Part shown: piece after piece, positions 20,651 to 30,447 of the stretch | Position numbering within the stretch: the first letter of the stretch is position 1 | Layout of the letters: every line of letters starts with the position of its first letter | Source: Symbiodinium microadriaticum | Lineage: Eukaryota > Sar > Dinophyceae > Suessiales > Symbiodiniaceae | Direction of reading: 5' to 3' | Assembly (NCBI GenBank): GCA_001939145.1 | Contig: LSRX01000079.1 | Coordinates: forward strand, 652,338-716,337 | Length of the DNA stretch: 64,000 nucleotides | Notes under the pieces: model-generated | Database searches by the model: none | What the model was told of the DNA's origin: nothing | What the model saw: the letters and a program-made list of their open reading frames with translations, nothing else | Position numbers and translations under genes: made by a program

Positions 20651-20969
20651 GGAAAACTTCCCTAAATCATAATAGTAATTCCTGATATAGAGACCCTACA
20701 TTCTAGCATCTAGGTGCTTTGGACCCTTTGGGTTTTTCTACACTAGCTCCTGGGACCCTTATCGACCAGCAAAGCTACCTCCAGCCCGAAACACTCTAGA
20801 ATCTCTGGGATGATGGCAAGGCTTCATGAGGCCGCGGAGGGGTCTACCTGGACCCTTCAACCTAGCAGTGATTTGGGTGGCACGGTGCTTAAATCCTAGA
20901 GGCTCAAAGTGCCCCCAGAGCCGTGTATAGTATCCTCTTTGAGTCCGAACCCCTAAACCCTACACCCTA
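20651..20969 (+). repeat. 319-bp exact direct duplication, copy 2
   Basis: Repeats 19932-20250 without a visible difference, including a P1 element lacking its first 27 bases (20651-20732). Confidence 0.9.
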
Positions 20970-21229
20970 CACCTAAACCCCGAAGGAAAAAAAAACAGAA
21001 ACCCTAACCCCCCACAGGGGCTGACTTCTGAACCCCTCCTAAAAGTTAAACTTTTAACCAACTTATTGTAGTTCATATAGAACCCCGAAAAGTTACAGTC
21101 CCAAGAGCCAACCAGAAGAACGCCAAGACAGGGGCCTTAATTTCCTGAGCTCTTGAATGAGGCGAGCCGCATGCCGCAGCGCCCAGAAGCACTGCCAGGG
21201 AGGACAGCCCTGGTAAGAGTTTGGGCGTC

Positions 21230-21315
21230 GGGTTTAGGGTTTGCGGTTGAGGGTTGAGGGTTTCGGTTTGGGCTTTGGGGTTTCCGATTTAGGGGGTTTG
21301 GGGTATAGGGCTTAG
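21230..21315 (+). repeat. degenerate TTTAGGG/GGTTTGGGG tract
   Basis: G-rich units such as GGGTTTAGGGTTTGCGG with heavy decay. Confidence 0.55.
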
Positions 21316-21432
21316 GGGGGGCTATGCGGAGGTTGCTTTGGGGGCCTTAGGGCATCAGCGCTTTTCGAGCCCTTAGACCACCCGAGGAACTTTCCCTAAC
21401 CCCTCCCGGCATCTACTATGCAGGGTACTAGA

Positions 21433-21514
21433 GCCCTTACGGTTGATGGTATAAATCCTGCATTGCCCATAGTACATCAAGGTAATGCAGGATTTATGTC
21501 ATCAACAGTAGGGC
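21433..21514. mobile_element. P6 inverted-repeat element, short form
   Basis: GCCCTTACGGTTGATGGTAT on the left and GTCATCAACAGTAGGGC on the right. The palindrome extends past the usual P6 ends, suggesting the full terminus is GCCCTAC. Confidence 0.8.
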
Positions 21515-21616
21515 CCGTAGGTACCTGGGGAGTTAGGGTTTCCGAGTGTTTATGCCTTTGGGCTCCTGGGGAGTTTGGGTCGTCGGCTTCGGGGTGGAAG
21601 TTCCCCAAAACGTGAA

Positions 21617-21728
21617 GGAAACTACAGGTGGGGAGTTTAGGGTATGTAGGACTTCTATAAGGCTTCTATAAGGCATATAGACCTTCTATAACGCTCCTAA
21701 AACGGTAACTACCCACCTGAACATGTCC
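21617..21728. mobile_element. P7 inverted-repeat element
   Basis: GGAAACTACAGGTGGGGAGT and ACTACCCACCTGAACATGTCC ends (the latter minus its first base as the arm). GGCTTCTATAAGG repeats internally. Confidence 0.83.
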
Positions 21729-21869
21729 TAGACTAAACCCTAAACCCTAAACCCTGAACCCAGGGTCGAGGCTTTCGCCCTTTAAGCCTTGAAGTGACTG
21801 CGTATTGCGGTGTAGAGCTTCGCCGAGAGTTCCCGAACTTTCGAGACTTCGCGGTGTAGGGCACCTAAA

Positions 21870-21975
21870 GCACCCTAAACCCGAAACCCGAAACCCCTAA
21901 ACCCGAAACCCTAAACTCCTAAACCCCAAACCCTGAACCCTAAAACCTACACCTGAGCCCTAAACCCTCGGGGTT
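21870..21975 (-). repeat. telomere-like CCCTAAA/CCCGAAA tract
   Basis: Units CCCGAAA, CCCTAAA and CCCCTAAA. Confidence 0.7.
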
Positions 21976-22038
21976 CAGGGCCCAAGGACCCTCCAAACCC
22001 CAAGGGCCCTCAACCAGAAACGATGAACCCTACAAACC

Positions 22039-22094
22039 TTGGGTACTGCCCCAATAGGGGTTTAGGGTTTAGGGTATAGGTTGGGTACTGCCCC
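22039..22094 (+). repeat. telomere-like insert within a 14-bp direct repeat
   Basis: TTGGGTACTGCCCC occurs at 22039-22052 and again at 22081-22094. The 28 bp between are TTTAGGG-type repeat. Confidence 0.85.
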
Positions 22095-22191
22095 CCATAC
22101 AGTAACAGCCTATAACAGGGCTACTATTAACGGCCCTATATAGCCATACTATGAATACTACTCAACTGTTACTGAGTGGGGGCAGTATCCA
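22082..22191. mobile_element. inverted-repeat element, TGGGTACTGCCCCC ends
   Basis: TGGGTACTGCCCCCCATACA on the left and GAGTGGGGGCAGTATCCA on the right, with inner AGTAACAG / CTGTTACT inverted. I see only this copy in the window. Confidence 0.75.
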
Positions 22192-22292
22192 GAATATACC
22201 CTAAACCGAGTCACTTAGCTGCAACACAAACAAAAAACCCTGAACCCCAAAACGCTACCAGACCGACAGTCCTAATGGTTTAGGTAGGGTTT

Positions 22293-22389
22293 ACCTAAAC
22301 CCAAAAGAACCTACCTTTTTAGGGCTCCTTACTATGATTTCCTTATATACAACTCCTTCAGAAAAACAGGTTATATTTAGGGTCCAGGT
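22293..22389. mobile_element. P11 inverted-repeat element
   Basis: ACCTAAACCCAAAAGAACCT on the left and GGTCCAGGT on the right. It shares CTACCTTTTTAGG and a TATGATTTCCTTATATA core with other P11 copies. Confidence 0.6.
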
Positions 22390-22501
22390 AAGGTTCCGGG
22401 ATGCCAACACGAAACCCTGAACTACAAGCCCTCACAGACCCGAAATCTATACTTCTAAATGCATATACTTCTTGATTTAGCAAGCCCGAACGGCAGTAAT
22501 A

Positions 22502-22620
22502 CAGGGGCCTGAATAATTAGGATAGGGTTTGGGGGCGCAGTGAACTATAATTATAATAAGAAGCTCCCCCCCCCCCGGAAAAAAAGAAAAAAATGTATTG
22601 GTAATCATTCATGCCCCTAT
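22502..22620. mobile_element. P8 inverted-repeat element with C/A-run expansion
   Basis: AGGGGCCTGAATAATTAGGA on the left, ATTGGTAATCATTCATGCCC on the right. A C run and an A-rich run (about 22565-22592) interrupt the right arm. Confidence 0.68.
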
Positions 22621-22624
22621 ACTA

Positions 22625-22887
22625 CCCATTGAAACACCCACTCACCGAACCACTGTCGCGACAGACCACAAACACCTGAATCCTGACCCTAAACCGATTC
22701 GAAAATTCGGAAATGTTCACGACCCGGCATGGTAATCGATGCCTGAGCTCGTGTTTGTGCGAAGGCGGCTACAACGAAAGGCGGTCTCGGAAGAACATCG
22801 TCGCTGTCACATGTCACGTTGACAGTCATCGACACGACGTATACTCGACAAGGGCCGGGCTGTAAATGATACACTGACCATTCTTTT
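22625..22887. other. single-copy-like DNA
   Basis: CG-rich sequence with a 61-codon minus-strand frame (22689-22874). I recognise no domain. It is too short to call. Confidence 0.3.
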
Positions 22888-22960
22888 TAACCCTAAACCC
22901 TAAACCTTGAACCCTAAAACCTAAACCTTATGCCCTAAACCTTAAACCCTAAACTTTTAA
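22888..22960 (-). repeat. telomere-like CCCTAAA tract
   Basis: CCCTAAA and CCTTAAA units. Confidence 0.68.
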
Positions 22961-23690
22961 GCCCAGCCCATCCAGACTTTGCCGATGCATGTCTCCACCC
23001 GCCATGGCTAAGGGATGTCATTAAGGGGTTTATGTAGGGCTCTGAGTAAGTAGGGTGTATGACTTCATGCACGGTTTATTTTTTGGGGGGCTTCAGGGTC
23101 GAGCCCTGGACCTCGAATTTTGGGGGCTCCTGAGCCTAAAGCTGTTGCCCCCTAGAACTGGAGCCTTTAAAAAGAGTCAGAAGTCTTGCCATGGCAATGC
23201 CCCGATGGTTAGTAATAAGTACTAATACCAGGGTTTAGGGTCTAGGGTTTACTAATATCCCCAAATCGCACCCGTTAGTTATATAGAGTATACTGCAATA
23301 TACCCCCCCAAACCTTTCCAGGAATCGGAAGTTTTGGTTCTGCGTAGTGAACCGCCATGGAACCACACAATGTGGACCAAAACCACAAAATTGGAACAAG
23401 CCTCATAATTGGAACATGCTCTAAGAAGCGACAGCTACCCAACCATATTCAAGCCTACCAACAAGTTCTTTAAACATCCTAAACCCAAAACCGCTAAACC
23501 CTAAGTTCCAAACCCCTCGCAAGCCTTGGTAATGGCCAAGTGAACCGCCGAGAGGAAGGAGGGGATCAAGAGGGCCGCCGAGAGGGCAACGACAGCCTCG
23601 TACTCGCCTCGCTTCGCAGGTCTGGCCGTTCAAAGTTCCGGAAACCCGGAACCCAAAAAGGTTTAGGAAACGTAAACCATGAAGTTTAGG
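22961..23690. other. no supported gene
   Basis: Mixed sequence. Short telomere-like words at about 23230 and 23490. A 70-codon minus frame (23421-23633) has no domain I recognise. Confidence 0.35.
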
Positions 23691-23965
23691 GTTTGGTGTT
23701 CTGCTGAGCCCTTCACCGTAAGGCTAGGGTGTAACCCTAAACCCTAAGCCGTAAACTCTCAAACCTTGAGGTTTAGGGTTTAGGGTTCGCCGTTTGCCCC
23801 CTTTGCCAGGATCTGGCGGCAGTTGAGCGAAACGGGGTTAATGCGAAAGCGCATCAATCTGCATACATAGGGTCTAAAGTTCGGGGTTTAGGGTTAAGGG
23901 TTTAGGTACATTAGGGCTTCGGGTGTTTAGGGTCTAAGGGTCAGGGTTTAGGGTTTAGTACATAG
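23691..23965. repeat. scattered short telomere-like tracts, both strands
   Basis: CCCTAAA at about 23733, TTTAGGG at about 23772, and TTTAGGGT words at 23885-23965. Confidence 0.5.
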
Positions 23966-24025
23966 GTTGAATCAGACGACGGTCCACCAACGGCTCTAAC
24001 GAAAATGAAATGTCGCTGAGTATAG

Positions 24026-24140
24026 CCCTTAAGGGTGCATGTGCCCAACTAGTATATACTTTGGCCTGTAAAACTAGTCCCTGTATGGATACTTTGGAGG
24101 ACAAGGTATGTACCAGATGAGCACTTGCATGGACCCTTAA
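24026..24140. mobile_element. P2 inverted-repeat element, diverged
   Basis: CCCTTAAGGGTGCATGTGCC on the left and CATGGACCCTTAA on the right. The core CTAGTATATACTTTGGCCT is intact. Confidence 0.75.
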
Positions 24141-24369
24141 ACGATACTAAAGCCTACAGATGTGAGGATTCCAATGTCTGCCGATGGGCACAAAGTGCGG
24201 TTCGGTAAAAGGTTCCGCCCCCAAGGGCAGTTGGGGGTGTAGGGCTTCCTTAAACCCTAACCTCAGGCAGATTGCTGAGCATCTTCCGCTTTGCCTGCCT
24301 TCCTCGCCTCCCGAAGTTGCTGCTTCAAGGATGCAAGAACCAGCCGTCGGTTTAAGGTCTAGGGTTTGA

Positions 24370-24445
24370 GTGCTCAGGGCTTAAGGTTTAGGGGTTTAAG
24401 GTCGAAGTTTAAGGGCTTAGGATTCAGGGTTTAGGGGTATTAATT
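24370..24445 (+). repeat. degenerate TTTAGGG tract
   Basis: TTTAAGG and TTTAGGGG units. Confidence 0.5.
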
Positions 24446-24476
24446 GTTAGCCCCCAGCCCTCACTCCCCAAACCCT

Positions 24477-24559
24477 ACCTGTGACCCCAAACCCTGCAAA
24501 ATAGTAGGTTATGACCCCTTAATTCGAGGGTAGGAGCCCATAAAACAGATCCCCCAGGT
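24477..24559. mobile_element. P10 inverted-repeat element
   Basis: ACCTGTGACCCCAAACCCTG on the left and AACAGATCCCCCAGGT on the right. Reverse orientation relative to 11426-11518. Confidence 0.78.
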
Positions 24560-24638
24560 CGACCCTAGCATCGTATGGCGCAGCTACGGTATATCACCAG
24601 AACCTAGAGGGTCCATATACACGACCAGTCTGGATAAA

Positions 24639-24696
24639 CACCAAAAGACCATCCTAACATTCGTTTTCACCAAAAGACCATCCTAACATTCGTTTT
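24639..24696 (+). repeat. exact 29-bp tandem duplication
   Basis: Two adjacent copies of a unit beginning CACCAAAAGACCATCC and ending ACATTCGTTTT (24639-24667, 24668-24696). Confidence 0.92.
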
Positions 24697-24797
24697 CAAA
24701 ATTTTAAGAGGTTCAGGGCTTCGGGCTTTTAAGGTTTAGGCTTAAGGGCTTAAGGCTTCTCGGATTTAGGGCTCAGAGATTAGAGGTTTAGGGCTTT

Positions 24798-24893
24798 CCT
24801 GTGACCCCCAAAAGCCGAAAAAAACTAGAAGGTCCTGACCCCTTGAATTCGAGGGTAGAACCCCTAAAACGGTAGGTTTGGGGATCTCCAGGT
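24798..24893. mobile_element. P10 inverted-repeat element
   Basis: CCTGTGACCCCCAAAAG on the left and TTGGGGATCTCCAGGT on the right. It is the second P10 copy within 350 bp and in the same orientation. Confidence 0.75.
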
Positions 24894-24894
24894 T

Positions 24895-24985
24895 TAGGGT
24901 CCCCAAACCCTAAACCCTATAAGCCCTAAACCCTATATACACTAAACCTTAAACCCTCTAAACCTAAGTCCTATGTCCTAAACCC
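24895..24985 (-). repeat. telomere-like CCCTAAA tract
   Basis: CCCTAAA and CCCTATAAG variants directly after the P10 end. Confidence 0.65.
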
Positions 24986-24991
24986 TGCACA

Positions 24992-25022
24992 CCCTTAAAG
25001 TGTAGTAATTCAGCTACTTAGT
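24992..25022. mobile_element. P9 right-end fragment
   Basis: CCTTAAAGTGTAGTAATTCA then GCTACTTAG matches the right arm of P9. No left arm is present. Confidence 0.6.
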
Positions 25023-25105
25023 AGCGTTCTAGAATTCTAGGTCTGCGCGGCAGGTGGCTGCGCAAAGTCGGGTCGTACTCAGCGGCCTAGGGATGGAAGC
25101 TGCAC

Positions 25106-25153
25106 GAGGGTTTAGGGTTTAGGGTTCAGGGCTTAGGGTTTAGGGCTTAGGGG
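25106..25153 (+). repeat. telomere-like TTTAGGG tract
   Basis: TTTAGGG and CTTAGGG units. Confidence 0.65.
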
Positions 25154-26081
25154 AGAGCGAGCATTTCCGAAGGGTGCAAGACGATGTAGGATGCGGTTTA
25201 AAGCAGTGTTCAGGGCGTAGGGGTTGCGAAAAGGGGTGTGGTGCTTCTTTTGCCGACGTCTCGACGGCTAGACTCTGCTGGTTTAGGCCTTGGGGTTCAG
25301 GTTTAGGATTTGCGGTTTGGAGATTGCGGCTTTGGCTTTACTGCTAGCAAGATAGGGGACTGAATAAGTGTTGGGGGGGGGGGGTTAGGCGATCACTCTG
25401 TAGCGGCTATAAGAGGAGAGTACGGCTAGTTATTCAAACCCCTAGCTTGTTCCGGAACGCAGTATAGATGGCCATGACAGGCACATACCTTCAATCTCAT
25501 GTTTTCCTTGTTTCCTTGCCATGGTAACTAAGATGAGGCTCAGTATCACCGGACCGCAAAAGGCTAAAGGCATGAAAGAAACCCTGATAACCACCCTTAC
25601 AGCAACCGTCCTAAACCCTAATGCAAACCACACACTAATCCCCGGCATGGTAGTAACCCTCCCTAAACCCTGCCTGCAAGTATCGAACCTCGAGCCCTCT
25701 CTACTCCCTCAATCCTATCTCAACCTTCAATCCTCAACCCTAAACCCTAAGGCACCTTACAGCGACCCTACCTAAACCCTCAACCCTAAATCTTTCTTCA
25801 AAGTAACCTACGCCCTTCTCATCGCCAGTTATGACCCTTTACAGAAATTGACACCTCTAACCCTAAAGTCGATTTATAACTTAACTGTTGAGAAGCCCTC
25901 AACCTTAAAAGAAATGTTTCTAGGAGCCCCTTGAATATGGCACCTAAACATCATCCCTAAGGTTGGGATACATCCCATCGGAGGAGGGTGATCATACGCT
26001 CCACCGTCTGCATCGGCCAGCTCGTCGGCCAAAGCTCGAGCTCTTCGCAGATGTGCCGCGCTTGATCCGACTCCCTGAGTA
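25154..26081. other. no supported gene
   Basis: A G run lies at about 25374-25384. An ATG-initiated 84-codon plus frame (25521-25775) ends inside CCCTAAA-like sequence. I recognise no domain. Short CCCTAAA words appear at 25610-25790. Confidence 0.35.
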
Positions 26082-26260
26082 CCCATAGGCCCCCAAGTAG
26101 TTCCTTTTTATGGTTTATATTTAGAATCCTATAACCCTAAGGCTCCAAATAGCCCAAAAGCCTTATATAGTATGGTCTTTGGGCCCAAAAGCCTTAACAT
26201 ATGAGTCCTTAGAGCTTTAGGGTAAGGTAATCCTAAAAGGAACTACTTAGGGACCTATGA
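26082..26260. mobile_element. P4 element split by a P3 insertion
   Basis: The left part runs CCCATAGGCCCCCAAGTAGT to TTTAGAATCCTATAA. The right part resumes TAAGGTAATCC and ends GGACCTATGA. Removing the inner P3 and one TAA restores the normal P4 centre. Confidence 0.85.
26135..26222. mobile_element. P3 element nested in P4, 88 bp
   Basis: CCCTAAGGCTCCAAATAGCC on the left and GTCCTTAGAGCTTTAGGG on the right. TAA on both sides is the duplicated P4 target. Confidence 0.87.
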
Positions 26261-26337
26261 GTAAGGATTGGACTGGGGATCGGTGCCACTGTGCGGGCCC
26301 GAAACTGAACTTGTTGGGCTCCGAAGCTCTCCACCCT

Positions 26338-26414
26338 ACCTGTAGGCCGGAAAGACCGACTTTCTTAGGTTTCCTTATTATGGCTTCTATCTATCTATTT
26401 TTATATCTATATCT

Positions 26415-26445
<31 letters not shown>

Positions 26446-26490
26446 TACACACATAGGCCCTTAAAAAGGTAGGTCATTTCGGCTACAGGT
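26338..26490. mobile_element. P11 element containing a TATC microsatellite
   Basis: ACCTGTAGGCCGGAAAGACC on the left and GGTCATTTCGGCTACAGGT on the right. The middle is filled by CTATAT units (about 26383-26450). Confidence 0.75.
26383..26452. repeat. (CTATAT)n microsatellite
   Basis: TATCTATC, then CTATAT hexamers, then a TA run, inside the P11 element. Confidence 0.9.
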
Positions 26491-26604
26491 AAACCCTAAA
26501 CCGTGCGGCCTCTGTCGGTGGCATTGGTTGTCATGATCTCGACTCTCCCCTTGGCTGCCGGGAGAAGGGCCATGCTGACCTCCTGAGGCTCACGGATACC
26601 TGTT

Positions 26605-26680
26605 TTAGGGTTTAGGGTTTTAGGGTTTAGGGGTTTAGGGGTTTAGGGTTTAGGGTTTAGTGTTTTAGGGTTTAGGGCCC
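26605..26680 (+). repeat. telomere-like TTTAGGG tract
   Basis: TTTAGGG mixed with TTTTAGGG and TTTAGGGG. Confidence 0.75.
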
Positions 26681-26792
26681 TTGCCTGCCCATGTTTGGGG
26701 TTTAGGGATTGAGGCCTTAGACAGGCTACTCGTGGGCATAGATGGCTCGCCCTTCCTGGGAGATTTGGGATGATCCCCTGCTGAAGAAATAA

Positions 26793-26901
26793 CCCCAAGG
26801 GTCCAAAGGACCCAATAATTAGGTACTTGGGTTTAGGGTAGCAGCTATGTAGGTTGATATTTGCGAGAGCCTATGACCATTACGTACTTGGACCCCTGGG
26901 G
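26793..26901. mobile_element. P2-type element, 109 bp
   Basis: CCCCAAGGGTCCAAAGGACC and GTACTTGGACCCCTGGGG ends, with TAA on both sides (26790-26792, 26902-26904). The interior includes TTTAGGGT. Confidence 0.8.
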
Positions 26902-27105
26902 TAAGGTAGGGATAGACCACCCACAAGTTTACGTTAGGGTGCTTTTGGTTCCTGATCAAAGCTACCCCTTTTTGGTACCCTCTACAGCAACCCTAAACCC
27001 CTAAACCCAACACATGAAAGAACAAATGTGGTACGATCTAAATGAACCCTTACAGGAGCCTGGAAAGGAACCCTTAAAGAAACCCTTGAAAGAACCTTTA
27101 AAGCT

Positions 27106-27215
27106 GGAAAGGGTCCTAGGTACTGTTATGGGGGATACTTGCCCAAACCATATATATCAATTCCTATTTCTGGAAACCCTACATTCTACTATATAGGTAC
27201 TTTGGGCCCTTTGGG
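27106..27215. mobile_element. P1 element between repeated flanks
   Basis: GGAAAGGGTCCTAGGTACTG and GGGCCCTTTGGG ends, the left terminus eroded. GAAAGAACCTTTAAAG lies on both sides (about 27088 and 27283), but not immediately adjacent. Confidence 0.75.
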
Positions 27216-27310
27216 TTTCCCTAAACCCTAAACCCTAAACCCCTAAACCCTTAACCCTAAACCTTTAAAGGAACCCTTGAAAGAACCTTTAAAGGAACCC
27301 CTACGACATG
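27216..27310 (-). repeat. CCCTAAA tract plus CTTTAAAGGAACCC repeats
   Basis: CCCTAAA units to about 27262, then GGAACCC(T/C) and CTTTAAAG words. Confidence 0.6.
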
Positions 27311-27419
27311 GGACCCTCAGGCTACCGCTTGAGTTCCGGATCTCGTTGCGGACGAGAAGCGAAGCGCAGGGTTTCCGTGTCCAAGCGATCCTGCGTTCTT
27401 TGCATCTTATAAGGCGACC

Positions 27420-27570
27420 CTAAAGCCCTAAACCTAAAGTTTAGGGTTACGGTTTAGGATTCCGGCTTAGGGTCCAGGGTCCAGGGTTGAAGAGTTTAGC
27501 GCTTCGGGGGTTTTAGGGTGGTTTTAAGGTTTCGGGGGGAGGGGGGGTTGGGGTTTCGGGTTTGGTTTTC
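27420..27570 (+). repeat. degenerate G-rich telomere-like tract
   Basis: TTTAGGG, TTCCGGCTTAGGG and GGTTTCGGG words, heavily decayed. Confidence 0.45.
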
Positions 27571-27650
27571 GGTTTAAATGCTAGCATCGGCACAGTTCTC
27601 TGCGTGTTCCTTGATTCCCGGAGGAGACATCGTCGAACTGACGAAGCTCT

Positions 27651-27772
27651 ATAGTACACCCCCCCAAGAGCAGGCCATTGGGGGTTAGGTGCATAAATAG
27701 TGCTGAGATTCCCTATACATTACTCTTAACGACTGGGGCTATTTGGGATTCCAACTTTTGGGCTTCTACTAT
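27651..27772. mobile_element. P12 inverted-repeat element
   Basis: The right end TTCCAACTTTTGGGCTTCTA and core ATAAATAGTGCTGAGATTCC match 18862-18972. The left arm is rearranged. Confidence 0.68.
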
Positions 27773-28104
27773 AAGCAGACCAGTTGGCTAGTGCAGGAGC
27801 CTTCATTGCTTAAATACACTTTCAGGGTAGAGTTTGCACGATTCGGAATTCTCAGCCTAATCAGCATGTCAGATTAGGATCCTTAATTGCTGAACATACC
27901 AGTACATAGGGATCGATGATGATGCAACCATATTCAGCAACCCTGAGGAATCGTATCGGCAATCATTCAGACCCTAAAGCCCTGAACCCAGGCCTTTATG
28001 CTACTGGAACCCCGAGCCACCAACACCCGATACAACCTTCATCCAGCAGCACAGAATCCTAGAGCAATCTGAAAAACAACTGAAACCCGCCCATGACGCA
28101 ACCC
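27773..28104. other. no supported gene; P9-like words
   Basis: ACACTTTCAG and TTAATTGCTGAA (about 27829 and 27885) resemble P9 but are not arranged as an element. Confidence 0.35.
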
Positions 28105-28195
28105 TCCAAACCCCTAAACCCTAACTAAACCCCTAAACCATAAACCCCTCAACCCTAACCCCTAAGCCCTAAATTCCTAAACCCTAGCCTTAGCC
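28105..28195 (-). repeat. telomere-like CCCTAAA tract
   Basis: CCCTAAA and CCCCTAAA units. Confidence 0.7.
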
Positions 28196-28309
28196 ATAAC
28201 TAGTCAAAACGTTTGAGTTACGAGCTGTCCTGGATCGCTTCGAAGGCAGCGATCTGCAGATTCCATGCCTTTCTCTCTCATACATATGTAATATGTATAT
28301 CTAGCTGTC

Positions 28310-28517
28310 TACCATCTACCTATCTGTCTCTCCCTATCCATCTATCTATCCATCCATCCATCTATCTCTCTATCTGTCTCTCTAAACTCTATGTATCTCT
28401 CTCTCTATCTATCTATCTGTCTCTCTATGTATTTATCTATATGTACTTACCTACCTACCTACCTACCTACCTACCTACCTTCCTACCTACCTACCTACCT
28501 ACCTACCTATCTATCTA
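28310..28517. repeat. (CTAT)/(CATC)/(CCTA) microsatellite complex
   Basis: CTAT and CATC tetranucleotides lead into about 15 CCTA units (28447-28508) and back to CTAT. Leu/Pro/Thr/Tyr frames come from the repeat. Confidence 0.92.
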
Positions 28518-28667
28518 TAGTGGTTGTATATCTTCTTGCAGCTTTGAAGGGTCGGCTTCGGGTCCGAGGACTATGGTCCGGTTCAGTGCTTTGGCGCCGA
28601 ATCTCGGAGAGCCCTCTTAGGGTGTACCTGAGGGTTTACGGTTTAGGATTTAGGGTTTAGAGTCTGT

Positions 28668-28759
28668 ACCTGAACCCCAAAAGACCTGCCTTTTTGACGA
28701 CTTCTATAAGGAAATCATACTAAGGAACCCCAAAAAGGTGGGTTTCGTGGGCTCTAGGT
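28668..28759. mobile_element. P11 inverted-repeat element
   Basis: ACCTGAACCCCAAAAGACCT on the left and GGCTCTAGGT on the right, with inner AAAAAGGTGGGTTTC inverse to the left arm. Confidence 0.68.
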
Positions 28760-28953
28760 AGGGTGGTAGGGTTTAGGGCCTTACAGGGTGGTATAGGTGT
28801 GAAAAGATTCGATGGGGATTTCAGCAGTCTTTATACGTTTTGGAGGGTGTCATCGGATTTGGGGGAAAAATGGGGTAAAGCTCTTAGAGCGTAGGATGGC
28901 AAATCATCTAAGTGAAGTCATGTCGCTTAGAGAAAGCCTCCTCGTATCTCGGG

Positions 28954-29057
28954 ATCGTAGTTTCGGGGTTCATATCAGGTTGTAAGGTGTAGGATTTATT
29001 TAGGAATCGTAGTTTCAGAGTTCATTATCAAGTTGTAAGATGTAGGATTTAAGGTTT
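28954..29057 (+). repeat. 52-bp tandem duplication, diverged
   Basis: ATCGTAGTTTC(G/A)G(G/A)GTTCAT recurs at 28954 and 29006, each followed by TTGTAAG(G/A)TGTAGGATTT. Confidence 0.82.
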
Positions 29058-29496
29058 GAGGTTAGGTTCTGCTCGGGGCTCCATGTTCAAAGGTGAGAGG
29101 CTCAGGAACATGACTCTCTACACTACATGTTTTCAGGTTTAGATCTATTGCTCTACAGTCTAACCTTATACCACGACCAACACCCTACTCCCTTAAACCC
29201 TAAACTGGTACGCCGGTCACTTGCTGAGGCCCGCCACCCACTTGCGGGGCTCTGTCAACGGTGGACGGGCACGCCTCAACCAGGAGTTGGGGGTTTCTGG
29301 TTTAGGGTTTAGGGTTTAGGGTTCTTCAACAACCAGGCCCCAAAAAGGTTCAAACGTCTTAGGATAGACCGAATATAGAAGGCCAGAAAGCTTCAAGTTC
29401 TCCCATTGGCTATCTAAGGTTTTCAATCGGTTTACCTATAGGCGCAAACCCTAAACCCCAAAACCCAAAAAGGAACTTCCAAGGTATATACTATAT
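29058..29496. other. no supported gene
   Basis: Contains a short TTTAGGG tract (29299-29322) and a CCCTAAA word at about 29447. No gene or element recognised otherwise. Confidence 0.4.
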
Positions 29497-29605
29497 GGGT
29501 AGTTCTCTAAAATAGGGGTCCTGTTTAGGGTCCTGTCTATAATGGTGCCGTGCTATATTGGGGGGACCTAAAATTAAAAAGTGGCCCTAATTGAGAGAAC
29601 TATGC
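29497..29605. mobile_element. P5 inverted-repeat element
   Basis: GGGTAGTTCTCTAAAATAGG on the left, GGTGCCGTGCTATATTGGGG core, worn right end CCCTAATTGAGAGAACTATG. Confidence 0.78.
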
Positions 29606-29645
29606 ATACGGCTGGTGATATAAATCCTGCATTACCCATAATAAG

Positions 29646-29677
<32 letters not shown>
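29606..29677. mobile_element. P6 left arm, TA microsatellite, then gap
   Basis: CGGCTGGTGATATAAATCCT then GCATTACCC abuts the P5 element. A TG/TA run follows and stops at the Ns. The right arm lies in or beyond the gap. Confidence 0.7.
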
Positions 29678-30179
29678 NNNNNNNNNNNNNNNNNNNNNNN
29701 NNNNNNNNNNNNNNNNNNNNNNNNNNNNNNNNNNNNNNNNNNNNNNNNNNNNNNNNNNNNNNNNNNNNNNNNNNNNNNNNNNNNNNNNNNNNNNNNNNNN
29801 NNNNNNNNNNNNNNNNNNNNNNNNNNNNNNNNNNNNNNNNNNNNNNNNNNNNNNNNNNNNNNNNNNNNNNNNNNNNNNNNNNNNNNNNNNNNNNNNNNNN
29901 NNNNNNNNNNNNNNNNNNNNNNNNNNNNNNNNNNNNNNNNNNNNNNNNNNNNNNNNNNNNNNNNNNNNNNNNNNNNNNNNNNNNNNNNNNNNNNNNNNNN
30001 NNNNNNNNNNNNNNNNNNNNNNNNNNNNNNNNNNNNNNNNNNNNNNNNNNNNNNNNNNNNNNNNNNNNNNNNNNNNNNNNNNNNNNNNNNNNNNNNNNNN
30101 NNNNNNNNNNNNNNNNNNNNNNNNNNNNNNNNNNNNNNNNNNNNNNNNNNNNNNNNNNNNNNNNNNNNNNNNNNNNNNN
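29678..30179. other. assembly gap, 502 N
   Basis: A run of N between a TA microsatellite and a telomere-like tract. Both flanks are repeats that commonly break assemblies. Confidence 0.99.
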
Positions 30180-30405
30180 CAAACCCCTAAATCCCTAAAC
30201 CCTCAACCCCCTAAACCCTAAACCCTAATTAAACCCTAAACCCCTAAACTCCTAAACCCTAAGCCCCTACACCCTATAACCCTGGACCCCTCAAGATTTC
30301 CTCCACACCCCTAAACCCTACACCCCTAAACCCTATAACCCTGAACCCTATAACCCTGAACCCTACACCCTAAACCCTAAAAACCCTAAACCCTAGGGGA
30401 CCCCT
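30180..30405 (-). repeat. telomere-like CCCTAAA/CCCCTAAA block
   Basis: Mixed 7- and 8-base units with CCCTATAACC variants. Confidence 0.82.
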
Positions 30406-30447
30406 CTAGGAGCCCCCAGAGCTGCCCTGGCGCACACCAAGTGGGGG

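Noticed and set aside
29574-30221. Several overlapping frames across the second gap
   Set aside because: They are N-derived residues with short TA-repeat or CCCTAAA-derived ends.
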